DNA of 64,000 bases, taken from positions 124,001 through 188,000 of the forward strand of contig NZ_CP053830.1 in the NCBI RefSeq assembly GCF_013372185.1. Reading direction: 5' to 3'. Origin of the DNA: Campylobacter lari subsp. lari (lineage in GTDB: Bacteria; Campylobacterota; Campylobacteria; Campylobacterales; Campylobacteraceae). The translations under genes and the position numbers were made by a program. The notes below the pieces were generated by a model. That model was not told the DNA's origin. It ran no database searches and saw only the letters and a list, made by a program, of their open reading frames with translations. The number at the start of each line of letters is the position of its first letter. Within the stretch, counting starts at the first letter, position 1. This document shows positions 43,414-54,963 of this stretch, one piece after another.

Positions 43414-44029
43414 TGAACTTGAATCAACTCAAATTTATTTAAGTGATAAAATTCGCAGCGGAGAAATTACTAACAATACAGCCATTTGTGCTTTTGTTCA
43501 AAGTGCTGGTATAGGCAGCAGGGATAATACTTGGCAAAGTAAGCAAGGAAATTTACATGTATCTTTTTGCATAAAAACTCAAGAATTAGCACAAGATCTT
43601 CCTTTGGCTTCTGCTAGTATATACTTTGCATTTTTAATGAAAGAAGTATTGCAAAGACAAAATTCAAAAGTATGGATTAAATGGCCCAATGATTTTTACA
43701 TAGAAGATAAAAAAATAGGCGGTCTGATGAGTTCTAAAATCAATGATTTTTTGGTTGTAGGAATAGGGATTAATCTTAAATATGCTCCATTTAATGCTGA
43801 AATTTTAGACATAGAAGTAGATATAGCAAAACTTTTAAATGAGTATTTTTCTTATGTAGATGAGAAAATTTTATGGAAGAATATTTTTAGCAAGTATATG
43901 CTAGAATTTGAAAAATCAAGAAATTTTTTTATACATAATGAAGGTAAGATTTTATCTTTAAAAGATGCTTTGTTGTATAAAGATGGTTCTATATTGTTAG
44001 ATAATAAAAGGATATATAGTTTAAGATGA
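43394..44029 (+). CDS. birA: Biotin--protein ligase (catalytic-only BirA)
   Basis: A 211-residue biotin-[acetyl-CoA carboxylase] ligase. The conserved GSRDNTWQSKQGNLHVSF biotin/AMP loop (near residue 42), KWPNDF (near 95) and KIGGLMSS are present. It lacks the N-terminal helix-turn-helix domain of the bifunctional BirA, so it should not act as a biotin repressor. The start is TTG (43394) with AAAAGG upstream, overlapping fmt by 20 bases. It overlaps parA by 4 bases. The target is biotin carboxyl carrier protein AccB. Confidence 0.92.
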   Translation: MEIVYFDELESTQIYLSDKIRSGEITNNTAICAFVQSAGIGSRDNTWQSKQGNLHVSFCIKTQELAQDLPLASASIYFAFLMKEVLQRQNSKVWIKWPNDFYIEDKKIGGLMSSKINDFLVVGIGINLKYAPFNAEILDIEVDIAKLLNEYFSYVDEKILWKNIFSKYMLEFEKSRNFFIHNEGKILSLKDALLYKDGSILLDNKRIYSLR

Positions 44030-44808
44030 GTGAGATAATAACTATTGCAAATCAAAAAGGCGGAGTGGGTAAAACTACTACTGCTATTAATCTAGCGGCT
44101 TCTTTAGCAGTAGCTGAAAAAAAGGTTCTTTTGATAGATATTGATCCACAAGCTAATGCTACAACAGGACTTGGTTTTAATAGAAGTAATTATGAATATA
44201 ATATTTATCATGTTTTTATAGGTAGGAAAAAACTTTCCGAGATTATTTTAAAAACTGAGCTTCCGCAATTATATTTAGCTCCATCAAATATTTCTTTGGT
44301 TGGGATTGAGCAAGAAGTAGTAAAAGAAAGTGGTGAATATAGAACGATTTTAAGGGAAAAAATCAAAGAAATTGCTAAAGATTATGATTTTATTATCATT
44401 GACTCACCTCCTGCGCTTGGAAGCATTACGGTAAATGCTTTTGCAGCAAGCGATAGTGTCATCATACCTATACAATGTGAGTTTTATGCACTTGAGGGTG
44501 TTGCGATGGTTTTAAACACTATTAAATTTGTGAAAAAAACTATCAATCCAAAACTAAAAATAAAAGGCTTTTTGCCAACTATGTATAGCTCTCAAAATAA
44601 TCTTTCAAAAGATACTGTGGAGGATTTAAAGCAAAATTTCAAACAAAAGCTATTTAGAACAGGTGATAATGAAGATGATTTTATCATCATACCAAGAAAT
44701 GTAAAACTTGCTGAAAGTCCAAGCTATGGAAAGCCTATTATACTTTATGATATAAAATCTCCAGGTTCAGTGGCGTACCAAAATTTAGCACATTCTATAT
44801 TAGGATAA
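44026..44808 (+). CDS. parA: Chromosome partitioning ATPase ParA (Soj)
   Basis: A 260-residue Walker-type ATPase. The deviant Walker A NQKGGVGKTTTAINLAASLA is at residues about 8-27, DIDPQANATTGLG near 40 and DSPPALG near 124. It lacks the N-terminal DNA-binding extension of plasmid ParA, so it is a chromosomal Soj-type protein. It moves ParB-parS complexes over the nucleoid. The ATG overlaps the birA stop (ATGA), and parB follows 3 bases after. Confidence 0.96.
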   Translation: MSEIITIANQKGGVGKTTTAINLAASLAVAEKKVLLIDIDPQANATTGLGFNRSNYEYNIYHVFIGRKKLSEIILKTELPQLYLAPSNISLVGIEQEVVKESGEYRTILREKIKEIAKDYDFIIIDSPPALGSITVNAFAASDSVIIPIQCEFYALEGVAMVLNTIKFVKKTINPKLKIKGFLPTMYSSQNNLSKDTVEDLKQNFKQKLFRTGDNEDDFIIIPRNVKLAESPSYGKPIILYDIKSPGSVAYQNLAHSILG

Positions 44809-44811
44809 AAA

Positions 44812-45663
44812 ATGGCAAAAAAAAGTGCATTAGGAAGAGGTTTAAGTAGTATTTTGGCTGATATTGATGAGGTTTATGAAAAAGAATTAGGCTCTAATGA
44901 AGGCAGAATAGAAGAAATTGATATAGATTTAATTAGCCCAAACCCTTATCAGCCAAGAAAAAATTTTGACACCCAAGCTTTAGAAGAACTTGCAGGATCT
45001 ATTAAAGAATATGGTTTGATTCAGCCTGTTGTGGTTTTTAAAAAAGATGAATTTGATTATATTTTAATAGCAGGCGAAAGAAGATTTAGAGCGTGTAAGC
45101 TTTTAGGAAAAGAACAGATTAAAGCTGTAGTTTTAAATGTAGATGATATAAAATTACGCGAGCTTGCCTTAATAGAAAATATTCAAAGAGAGAATTTAAA
45201 TCCTATAGAATTAGCACATTCTTATAAAGAATTACTAGAAATTCATGATATCACTCAAGAAAAATTAGCCGATCTTATTCATAAATCAAGATCTCAAATT
45301 GCTAATACTTTAAGACTTTTAAATTTAAACGAGCAAATACAAAATCTTATTATAGAAGGTAAAATTTCACAAGGACATGCAAAAGTTTTAGTGGGACTTG
45401 AAAAAGAGGAAGAAAAAATGATAGTTGATACTATCATCGGGCAAAAACTTAATGTAAGAGATACAGAAAAATTAATTAAAAATTTTAAAAATACAAATCA
45501 ATTAGAAAAAAACACAAGTTCAAATAAAGAATATCAATCAATAATAAATTTAAAAGAAAAAATCGAGTCTTTGGGCTTAAAAGTAAATACTAAAGATTTA
45601 AAAATTACTATAAATTTTGAAAACGAAGATGAGGTTAAGGAATTTCTAAAGACAATAAATTAA
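44812..45663 (+). CDS. parB: Chromosome partitioning protein ParB (Spo0J)
   Basis: A 283-residue ParB. LISPNPYQPRKNF near residue 44 and AGERRFRACKLLG near 87 form the CTPase (ParB N) domain, followed by helix-turn-helix (LADLIHKSRSQIANTLRLLNL near 155) that reads parS, and a C-terminal dimerisation segment. I did not find a clear parS palindrome in the window. Good AAAAATGG context right after parA, so both are co-transcribed. Confidence 0.95.
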   Translation: MAKKSALGRGLSSILADIDEVYEKELGSNEGRIEEIDIDLISPNPYQPRKNFDTQALEELAGSIKEYGLIQPVVVFKKDEFDYILIAGERRFRACKLLGKEQIKAVVLNVDDIKLRELALIENIQRENLNPIELAHSYKELLEIHDITQEKLADLIHKSRSQIANTLRLLNLNEQIQNLIIEGKISQGHAKVLVGLEKEEEKMIVDTIIGQKLNVRDTEKLIKNFKNTNQLEKNTSSNKEYQSIINLKEKIESLGLKVNTKDLKITINFENEDEVKEFLKTIN

Positions 45664-45686
45664 ATATGTTTTTAGGTATGTTTTGC

Positions 45687-45692
45687 TATAAT
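45687..45692 (+). promoter_or_regulatory. Extended -10 promoter of the ATP synthase operon
   Basis: TGCTATAAT, 35 bases upstream of the first ATP synthase gene, followed by an AGGAG ribosome site. Confidence 0.6.
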
Positions 45693-45726
45693 TTCGCGTT
45701 TTATTTAGATTTATTTAGGAGTATTA

Positions 45727-46152
45727 ATGTTTAATGATGTACATTTTTCCATCATGATAGCCACTGGTGTCATTTTTTTGCTTATGATAGTGATTTTAAA
45801 TTCTATGCTTTATAAACCTTTGATTAAATTTATGGATTCTAGAGATTTAACCATAAAAAATGATGAAGAAAAAATGAAAAAAAATTCCGACGATGTTTCA
45901 AATGTGGAAAGTGAATTGGAAAAAATTCATATCCAAACAAGAGATGAAATCAATCAAATCAAAGCAAAGGCTATAGAAGAAGCTAAATTAAAACAAGAAA
46001 AAGAATTATCAACAAAAAAAAGAGAATTAGAAGATCAAATGCTTGTTTTTCTTAAAAGTCTAAAAGAAAAAGAAAAAGAGTTGAAAGAAGAAATGCGTTT
46101 AAAAATGCCAGAATTTAAACAAAGCTTTAAAAATAGCTTGAGTAAAATTTAA
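45727..46152 (+). CDS. atpF': ATP synthase F0 subunit b'
   Basis: A 141-residue b'-type stator subunit. One N-terminal membrane helix (ATGVIFLLMIVILNSMLYKPL, about 12-32), then a long charged coiled coil rich in Glu/Lys. Together with atpF it forms a b/b' heterodimer, as in other epsilonproteobacteria and cyanobacteria. First gene of an operon atpF'-F-H-A-G-D-C; the a and c subunits are not in this window. Confidence 0.88.
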   Translation: MFNDVHFSIMIATGVIFLLMIVILNSMLYKPLIKFMDSRDLTIKNDEEKMKKNSDDVSNVESELEKIHIQTRDEINQIKAKAIEEAKLKQEKELSTKKRELEDQMLVFLKSLKEKEKELKEEMRLKMPEFKQSFKNSLSKI

Positions 46153-46161
46153 GGAAGATAA

Positions 46162-46674
46162 ATGTTGAAAAAAATTACATTATTATCAATACTTCCTTTT
46201 TATGCTTTTGCAGCAGGTAATGGAAGTGGTGAGTATGATATTATCCCAAGAGCGGTTAATTTTATTTTATTTGCTGCTATTTTGTATTACTTCATAGCAA
46301 CGCCTTTGAAAAATTTCTACAATGGTAGAATCACAAAGATTGCATCTAGAATGAATGAAATTCAAGAAAAACTTATTGCAAGTAAAAATCATAAATTAGA
46401 AATGATGAAAAAATTAGATTTAGCCAAACAAGAAGCTGCTAATGCAGTTGCTCTTGCAAAAAAAGAAGCAGAAATCATTACTGAAAAAATCGAGAATGAA
46501 ACAAAAATGGAAATTAAAGTTCTAGAAAAAACTTATGAAGAGCATAAAGAATACGAAATAAGAAAAATGGAAAAAGAAGTTGTACAAGTAGTTTTAGAGG
46601 AAATTTTTCAAGATCAAAATTTACAGCTACAACAAAAAGAAATTTTAAATATCATGATGAAAAAGGTGTCTTGA
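46162..46674 (+). CDS. atpF: ATP synthase F0 subunit b
   Basis: A 170-residue b subunit. A signal-like hydrophobic N-terminus (LLSILPFYAFAAG) is followed by a membrane segment (AVNFILFAAILYYFI, about 32-46) and a long helical stalk, which is unusual in having two hydrophobic parts as in other Campylobacter. It links F0 and F1 as the peripheral stalk with AtpF' and AtpH. Confidence 0.92.
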   Translation: MLKKITLLSILPFYAFAAGNGSGEYDIIPRAVNFILFAAILYYFIATPLKNFYNGRITKIASRMNEIQEKLIASKNHKLEMMKKLDLAKQEAANAVALAKKEAEIITEKIENETKMEIKVLEKTYEEHKEYEIRKMEKEVVQVVLEEIFQDQNLQLQQKEILNIMMKKVS

Positions 46675-47195
46675 TGGAAAAAGTAATTGCTAAAACATAT
46701 GCAAAGGCAATATTAGAAAGAAACGATTTTGAATATTTTTATTCTAATTTGTTGGAGTTAAGCTCAGCTTTTGCGTCTAATAAATTTATAGATATTTTAA
46801 ATTCATACGAAATAAAACAAGATAAAAAACTAGAATTAATACTTTCATTATTAGATAATCCAAGTGATGCTTTTAAAAATTTTATAAATTTGATTGTGGA
46901 TAATAAAAGAGAAATGTTAATTCCAGAAATAACTAAAGAATTAAGCGAACAAAAAGCATCAAAAGAAAATACATTTTTAGGACAAGTTTACTCAAAAGAA
47001 AAATTAAGCGAAGAAGAAATTAAAAATTTAGAGGAAAAACTTAGTCTTAAATTTAATGCAAAAATTAGATTAGATAGTAAAATAAGTGATAATGATAGTG
47101 TAAAAATTAGCTTAGATGGACTTGGATATGAAATTTCATTTTCAATGCAAAGCTTAAAAGCTAAGATGAATGAATATATATTAAAAGCAATTTAA
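46674..47195 (+). CDS. atpH: ATP synthase F1 subunit delta
   Basis: A 173-residue delta subunit. The N-terminus VIAKTYAKAILERNDFEYF and helical bundle are typical; the C-terminus (LGYEISFSMQSLKAKMNEYI) binds the b stalk. The start chosen is ATG 46674, overlapping the atpF stop by one base (TGATG), instead of the TTG at 46671. Confidence 0.93.
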   Translation: MEKVIAKTYAKAILERNDFEYFYSNLLELSSAFASNKFIDILNSYEIKQDKKLELILSLLDNPSDAFKNFINLIVDNKREMLIPEITKELSEQKASKENTFLGQVYSKEKLSEEEIKNLEEKLSLKFNAKIRLDSKISDNDSVKISLDGLGYEISFSMQSLKAKMNEYILKAI

Positions 47196-47204
47196 GGAGA
47201 TTTG

Positions 47205-48710
47205 ATGAAATTTAAAGCAGATGAAATTAGTTCTATTATAAAAGAAAGAATTGAAAAATTTGACTTTAATCTTGAAATAGAAGAAACCGGTAAAATTATT
47301 TCAGTTGCCGATGGTGTTGCTAAGGTATATGGCCTTAAAAATGCTATGGCTGGAGAGATGGTTGAATTTGAAAATGGCGAAAAAGGAATGGTTCTTAACC
47401 TTGAAGAATCAAGTGTTGGTATTGTTATCTTAGGTAAGAGACTTGGATTTAAGGAAGGAAGCTCAGTAAAAAGATTAAAAAAACTTTTAAAAGTTCCAGT
47501 TGGAGATGCGTTGATAGGGCGTGTTGTAAATGCTTTAGGTGAGCCAATTGATGCTAAAGGTGTAATTGAAGCGAGTGAATATCGTTTTGTGGAAGAAAAA
47601 GCAAAAGGCATTATGGCTAGAAAAAGTGTTCATGAACCATTACACACAGGTATTAAAGCAATTGATGCTTTAGTTCCAATTGGTAGAGGACAAAGAGAAT
47701 TGATTATTGGTGATAGACAAACTGGTAAAACAACTGTGGCAATTGACACTATCATTAGTCAAAAAGGTAAAGATGTTATTTGTATTTATGTTGCAATTGG
47801 TCAAAAACAAAGTACTGTAGCTCAAGTAGTTAAAAAACTTGAAGAATATGGTGCAATGGATTATACTATAGTGGTGAATGCGGGTGCATCAGATCCTGCT
47901 GCATTACAATATCTTGCGCCATATGCTGGGGTAACTATGGGTGAATATTTTAGAGATAATTCAAGACATGCATTGATCGTTTATGATGATTTAAGTAAAC
48001 ACGCTGTTGCATATCGTGAAATGTCTTTGATTTTACGTCGTCCTCCAGGTCGTGAAGCTTATCCAGGAGATGTGTTCTATCTACATTCAAGGTTGCTTGA
48101 AAGAGCAAGTAAATTAAGCGATGAGCTTGGCGCGGGAAGCTTGACTGCACTTCCTATTATTGAAACTCAAGCAGGGGATGTTTCAGCTTATATTCCAACT
48201 AATGTTATTTCAATTACAGATGGTCAAATTTTTTTAGAAACAGATTTATTTAACTCAGGTATTCGCCCTGCGATTAATGTTGGTTTATCTGTATCTCGTG
48301 TTGGTGGTGCCGCGCAAATTAAAGCAACAAAACAAGTTTCAGGTACATTAAGACTTGATTTAGCTCAGTACAGAGAACTTCAAGCTTTTGCACAATTTGC
48401 AAGTGATTTGGATGAAGCTAGTAGAAAGCAACTTGAGCGTGGACAAAGAATGGTTGAAGTTTTAAAGCAACCTCCATATTCTCCACTTTCACCAGAAAAT
48501 CAAGTTGTGATTATTTTTGCGGGTACTAAAGGTTATTTAGATGATGTTGCAGTTTCAAAAATTGGAGAATTCGAAGCAGCTTTATATCCATTTATTGAGG
48601 CTAAGTATCCAGAAATTTTTGAGCAAATTAGAACTAAAAAAGCTTTAGATAAGGATTTAGAAGAAAAATTAGCTAAAGCATTGAGTGAGTTTAAAGCAAA
48701 CCATATATAA
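47205..48710 (+). CDS. atpA: ATP synthase F1 subunit alpha
   Basis: A 501-residue alpha subunit. P-loop GDRQTGKT near residue 168, followed by [26 protein letters not shown] near 365 and the alpha-type signature [16 protein letters not shown] 47205 is chosen over a TTG three bases upstream, given the AAGGAG site. Non-catalytic nucleotide-binding subunit of the F1 hexamer. Confidence 0.98.
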   Translation: MKFKADEISSIIKERIEKFDFNLEIEETGKIISVADGVAKVYGLKNAMAGEMVEFENGEKGMVLNLEESSVGIVILGKRLGFKEGSSVKRLKKLLKVPVGDALIGRVVNALGEPIDAKGVIEASEYRFVEEKAKGIMARKSVHEPLHTGIKAIDALVPIGRGQRELIIGDRQTGKTTVAIDTIISQKGKDVICIYVAIGQKQSTVAQVVKKLEEYGAMDYTIVVNAGASDPAALQYLAPYAGVTMGEYFRDNSRHALIVYDDLSKHAVAYREMSLILRRPPGREAYPGDVFYLHSRLLERASKLSDELGAGSLTALPIIETQAGDVSAYIPTNVISITDGQIFLETDLFNSGIRPAINVGLSVSRVGGAAQIKATKQVSGTLRLDLAQYRELQAFAQFASDLDEASRKQLERGQRMVEVLKQPPYSPLSPENQVVIIFAGTKGYLDDVAVSKIGEFEAALYPFIEAKYPEIFEQIRTKKALDKDLEEKLAKALSEFKANHI

Positions 48711-48719
48711 GGTTTTTAA

Positions 48720-51073
<2,354 letters not shown>

Positions 51074-51076
51074 TTT

Positions 51077-51469
51077 ATGCAAGATTTAATATCTTTAGAA
51101 ATCATTACACCCCTTGGCATGATTTATCAAGGGGATGCAAGATTAGTAGTTCTTCCTGGAAGTGAGGGTGAATTTGGTGTTTTAAAAGGACATGCATCTT
51201 TAATTTCTTCTTTAAAAGCAGGAATTATAGATATAGAAAAATCAGATTCAACTCATGAATTAGTTGCTATTGATTCAGGTCATGCAAAAGTTTCTGAAAC
51301 TAAAGTGAGTGTTTTAGCAAAAGGTGCTGTATGGGTTGGAGGAAATAGTGATAGCGAAATAGCAAAAAGATTAGAAGAAGCAAAAGATTTAATTAAATCT
51401 ATGAGTAGTGATAGTATTGCACTTGCTTCTACTTTTGCTAAAATGGATAATAATGTAAGGCAAAAATAG
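51077..51469 (+). CDS. atpC: ATP synthase F1 subunit epsilon
   Basis: A 130-residue epsilon subunit. ISLEIITPLGMIYQGDARLVVLPGSEGEFGVLKGHA is the conserved beta sandwich start (residues 4-40), followed by the C-terminal helical hairpin. The ribosome site is within the atpD end. Its TAG stop overlaps the GTG start of tolQ (TAGTG). Confidence 0.95.
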   Translation: MQDLISLEIITPLGMIYQGDARLVVLPGSEGEFGVLKGHASLISSLKAGIIDIEKSDSTHELVAIDSGHAKVSETKVSVLAKGAVWVGGNSDSEIAKRLEEAKDLIKSMSSDSIALASTFAKMDNNVRQK

Positions 51470-52029
51470 TGGATTTTCAAGCAATTTTTCATTTTTTTGA
51501 AAATACAAGCTTAATCACTTATATAGTATTAGCTTGGCTTTCGGTGTATTTCATACTTAGTTTTAGTATATTATTTTCAAGGTTGATGCTTATTAATAAA
51601 TGGACTCAAAATGAAAGCCAAGCTTTAGAAGCTTTAATGAGAGGCGAAAAAGATTTAAGTCAAAGTGCATCAATTTTAAAAAAATGTGTTGAAGTTGATG
51701 AAATAAAGATGAATATTTATAAAAATTCTGTTGAAAAAAAAGCTACAGTAGGGTTAACTTGGCTTAGCATTATCGCTTCAACCTCTCCTTTTATAGGTCT
51801 TTTTGGTACGGTCATTTCTATACTTGAAACTTTTGGTGGCTTAGAGATGCAAAATTCTTTAAGTATTATAGCTCCTAAAATCAGTGAAGCTTTGGTGGCT
51901 ACAGGTTGTGGTATTTTAGTGGCGATTCCTGCATACAGTTTTCACTTGATTATTAAGCGTAAAGCCTATGAATTGATTAATATCTTAGATAGTGAGATCA
52001 AAGTATTGGTAAGCTCTACAAAGGCATAG
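51469..52029 (+). CDS. tolQ: TolQ/ExbB family proton channel protein
   Basis: A 186-residue inner membrane protein with three hydrophobic segments (about 15-40, 95-122, 137-160). GLTWLSIIASTSPFIGLFGTVISILETF and ISEALVATGCGILVAIPAY are signature elements of the TolQ/ExbB/MotA family. It works with TolR as a proton-driven motor. The start is GTG, overlapping the atpC stop by one base. TolQ is favoured over ExbB because tolB, pal and cpoB follow. Confidence 0.9.
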   Translation: MDFQAIFHFFENTSLITYIVLAWLSVYFILSFSILFSRLMLINKWTQNESQALEALMRGEKDLSQSASILKKCVEVDEIKMNIYKNSVEKKATVGLTWLSIIASTSPFIGLFGTVISILETFGGLEMQNSLSIIAPKISEALVATGCGILVAIPAYSFHLIIKRKAYELINILDSEIKVLVSSTKA

Positions 52030-52032
52030 TTA

Positions 52033-52419
52033 ATGTTTTTAGAAGAAAAACCTGAACTCAATATTACACCCTTAGTAGATATTATGCTTGTGTTGCTTGC
52101 TATTTTAATGGTAACAGCACCAAGTATCACATATGAAGAAAAGGTTCAACTTCCTCAAGGTTCACAAAAAACTTCAAGTGCGCCAAACATTAAAAGTTTG
52201 ATTATAACAATTAATGCAAAAAAAGAAATTTTTATAGGAAAAGATAAATTTGATTTTATAAGTTTTGCAGATAATATGAATGCTTTAAAAGTTCAGTATA
52301 ATACTCAAGAGACAGTTTTTATAAGAGCAGATAAGAATCTAAAATATGATGATGTAATGAGTGTTTTAAGAACAATGAAACATTTAGGTTTCCAAAAAGT
52401 TGCCTTGCAAACTGAGTAA
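52033..52419 (+). CDS. tolR: TolR/ExbD family protein
   Basis: A 128-residue protein with a short cytoplasmic start, one membrane helix (LVDIMLVLLAILMVTAPSI, residues about 12-30) that carries the essential Asp14 in PLVDIMLVLL, and a periplasmic domain. It pairs with TolQ to energise the Tol-Pal complex. It follows tolQ by 3 bases. Confidence 0.92.
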   Translation: MFLEEKPELNITPLVDIMLVLLAILMVTAPSITYEEKVQLPQGSQKTSSAPNIKSLIITINAKKEIFIGKDKFDFISFADNMNALKVQYNTQETVFIRADKNLKYDDVMSVLRTMKHLGFQKVALQTE

Positions 52420-52422
52420 AAA

Positions 52423-53202
52423 ATGGAAGAAAATTCTACACACAATCTTAAAGCTTTTATTTATGCAATTTTAGTCTATTTTTTTGTTGTTTTTTTGGTA
52501 TTTTTTAAGTTGGTTGGGTATAAACCAAAAGCCATTGAATATACTGATGATCCTAATAGTTTTATCAATATAGAGCTTGGAGATAGCATCAATCAAAATC
52601 AAGTAAATATGATACAAGAATTACAAAAAGAAAATTTACAAAGTTTATTTGAAGAAAATCTTTTACAAAAATATACTACTAATAAAAACGTTAACACGCA
52701 AAATATAGAGCAACAAGCAAGTGTTTTTAATGAGTTGTTTGGTAAAATAGAAGATTACCAAGAAGAAAAAACGACAAAAGTGCAATCTTCCATGCCTTCA
52801 AAAAAACCTACTTTTGCCCAAAGAGAACAAATCAATGATTTTTCTAAACAGCTCAATGAAAATTTAAAAATAAATCAAGAATTAGGTCAGTCTGTTATGG
52901 AGCAAAAAATAGGGGTTTATGATCAATTCTTAGGCACTGTTAGAAAATACCTTGAAGATCGATGGAGAATTTATAATCCTAGTGGTAATTTAAGTATAGA
53001 AGTAGAATTTGTAATTGATAATAATGGTTATTTTTACTTGTTAAACACTACTAGTGCTCATAGTGATAATTTTGACAAAAAAGCAAAAGAATTTTTACAA
53101 AATTTAGAAGGAAAATACATAACTTTACCTCCAAATGGTAAAATAAGAAAAATTAAAATGCAACTTAGTGATATAATTGAGTTTAAAACGGAGAAACAAT
53201 GA
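52423..53202 (+). CDS. tolA: TolA-like (TonB C-terminal) protein
   Basis: A 259-residue protein: membrane anchor near residues 10-30 (FIYAILVYFFVVFLVFF), a Gln/Glu/Lys-rich helical span (50-160) and a C-terminal TonB/TolA-type domain (YLEDRWRIYNPSGNLSIEVEFVIDNNGYF). It should span the periplasm and bind TolB/Pal. TonB is an alternative reading; gene order argues for TolA. Overlaps tolB by 4 bases. Confidence 0.88.
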   Translation: MEENSTHNLKAFIYAILVYFFVVFLVFFKLVGYKPKAIEYTDDPNSFINIELGDSINQNQVNMIQELQKENLQSLFEENLLQKYTTNKNVNTQNIEQQASVFNELFGKIEDYQEEKTTKVQSSMPSKKPTFAQREQINDFSKQLNENLKINQELGQSVMEQKIGVYDQFLGTVRKYLEDRWRIYNPSGNLSIEVEFVIDNNGYFYLLNTTSAHSDNFDKKAKEFLQNLEGKYITLPPNGKIRKIKMQLSDIIEFKTEKQ

Positions 53203-54398
53203 AAAAAATACTAGTATTTTTATTTTTTTGTTCAGTATTATTTGGACAAGATGCAACAATATCTGTTGTTAATAAAGGTATGCAATTGCCAAAAATTTAC
53301 ATTAAAGATCAGTCTAAATTGAATGATTTAGATCTTAAAAAAAGTTTTTATAATATGCTTGTTAATGATATAAAAGTAAGTTCAAATTTCGAGATAACTC
53401 AAGATGAAAAACAAGGTGATTATATTTTTTCTTATATATTAAATAAAAATGGTAAGCTTTTAGATATTGATGTTGAAATTTTAGCTGCAAATGAAACTAA
53501 AACAAGATTTTATGAACAAATTCTTTCTATCGAAGAGTATCCATTTTTAGCGCATAGAAGTGTTGCTCAAATGAATAAAAAATTAGGTTTTGCTCCGGTT
53601 GATTGGATGGACCATAAAATTTTAATAGCTAGAACTCAAGGTAGTAAGCAAAGTGATATTTTATTAGCAGATTATACTTTAACTTACCAAAAAGTATTGA
53701 TTTCAAAAGGCTTAAATTTGTTTCCTAAATGGGCAAATAAAGAGCAAAATGCTTTTTATTTTACTGCCTATGAAGATGAGATTCCAACTCTTTATAAATA
53801 TAATATGAAAAATAAAAATATAACAAAAATTATTGCTAGCAAAGGTATGATGGTTGCTTCTGATGTGAGTGATGATGGCAAAAAAATTTTACTTACCATG
53901 GCTCCAAAAGACCAACCTGATGTATATTTGTATGATGTAGACTCAAAAAATCTGACACAAATTACAAACTATATGGGTATTGATGTAAATGGCAATTTTG
54001 TTGATGGTGATAAAAAAATTATATTTGTGTCTGATCGTTTAGGTTATCCAAATATTTTTATGCAAAATTTAGATTCAAATTTAACAGAACAAGTTGTTTT
54101 TCATGGTAAAAATAATTCTTCGGTTTCTACTTATAAACACTATATGGTTTATTCTAGTAGAGAAATAAGTCAAAGCGGAGTTTTTAATCTTTATTTGATG
54201 TCAACCCAAAGTGATTACATAAGACAACTCACTGCAAATGGTAAAAATCTTTTTCCAAGATTTTCAAGTGATGGAGAAAGTGTTGTGTTTATTAAGTACT
54301 TAGGCTCTCAAAGTGCTTTAGGTGTTATTCGAATTAATGCAAATAAAGCTTTTCATTATGGCTTAAAAGTGGGCAAAATTCAATCAATTGATTGGTAA
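53199..54398 (+). CDS. tolB: Tol-Pal system protein TolB
   Basis: A 399-residue periplasmic protein with a signal peptide (ILVFLFFCSVLFG). N-terminal domain, then a beta-propeller of WD40/PD40-like repeats (SDRLGYPNIFMQNLDSN; FPRFSSDGESVVFIKY). It binds Pal and TolA and is needed for outer membrane constriction during division. Starts within the tolA end (ATGA). Confidence 0.94.
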   Translation: MKKILVFLFFCSVLFGQDATISVVNKGMQLPKIYIKDQSKLNDLDLKKSFYNMLVNDIKVSSNFEITQDEKQGDYIFSYILNKNGKLLDIDVEILAANETKTRFYEQILSIEEYPFLAHRSVAQMNKKLGFAPVDWMDHKILIARTQGSKQSDILLADYTLTYQKVLISKGLNLFPKWANKEQNAFYFTAYEDEIPTLYKYNMKNKNITKIIASKGMMVASDVSDDGKKILLTMAPKDQPDVYLYDVDSKNLTQITNYMGIDVNGNFVDGDKKIIFVSDRLGYPNIFMQNLDSNLTEQVVFHGKNNSSVSTYKHYMVYSSREISQSGVFNLYLMSTQSDYIRQLTANGKNLFPRFSSDGESVVFIKYLGSQSALGVIRINANKAFHYGLKVGKIQSIDW

Positions 54399-54423
54399 AA
54401 TACTAAAATCACATTTTTTTTGT

Positions 54424-54429
54424 TATAAT
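54424..54429 (+). promoter_or_regulatory. Extended -10 promoter of pal
   Basis: TGTTATAAT, 38 bases upstream of the pal ATG in a 68-base gap. An AAAAGGGG ribosome site lies close to the start. It suggests that pal, an abundant lipoprotein, has extra transcription beyond the tol operon. Confidence 0.6.
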
Positions 54430-54466
54430 TAAATTATGATTTTTAAATAAATAAAAGGGGAAATCA

Positions 54467-54952
54467 ATGAAAAAAATCATTTTTGCTTCAATTACTGCAT
54501 TTGCTGTTATTGTAAGTGGTTGTGCTACTAAAAACACTAGTGTTAGTAGTTCAAGTAGTGTAGATGGCTCAAAAGGTAGTGGTGGATCTGATAGATTTGA
54601 AAATCTTGAATCTTTAAATTCTGTAGCAAATGTATATTTTGATTTTGATAAATTTAATGTTAGATCAGATATGCAAAAAGTTATTGCAAATAATGCTGAA
54701 ATCTTTAATAAAGAAGCTGCTAATGCTGCAATAGTAGTTGAAGGAAACTGCGATGAGTGGGGAACTGATGAGTATAATCAAGCTTTAGGTCTAAAAAGAG
54801 CTAAAGCGGTAAAAGAATCTTTAGTAGCTCAAGGTGTTAGCGCAGATAGAATTAGCGTTAAAAGCTATGGAGAAACTAATCCTGTATGTACTGAAAGAAC
54901 AAAAGCTTGCGATGCTCAAAATCGCCGTGCAGAATTTAAATTATCAAAATAA
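54467..54952 (+). CDS. pal: Peptidoglycan-associated lipoprotein Pal (Omp18)
   Basis: A 161-residue outer membrane lipoprotein. Lipobox VSGC (lipid Cys19), a Ser/Gly-rich linker, then an OmpA-like peptidoglycan-binding domain: VYFDFDKFNVRSDM, VEGNCDEWGTDEYNQALGLKRAKAV and SYGETNPVC. Corresponds to C. jejuni Omp18, a known antigen. It anchors the outer membrane to the wall in the Tol-Pal system. Confidence 0.96.
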   Translation: MKKIIFASITAFAVIVSGCATKNTSVSSSSSVDGSKGSGGSDRFENLESLNSVANVYFDFDKFNVRSDMQKVIANNAEIFNKEAANAAIVVEGNCDEWGTDEYNQALGLKRAKAVKESLVAQGVSADRISVKSYGETNPVCTERTKACDAQNRRAEFKLSK

Positions 54953-54963
54953 GTTTTAAATAA

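Noticed and set aside
44812-45663. parS centromere near parAB
   Set aside because: No clear 16-base palindrome of the TGTTTCACGTGAAACA type was seen around parAB or elsewhere in the window by eye.
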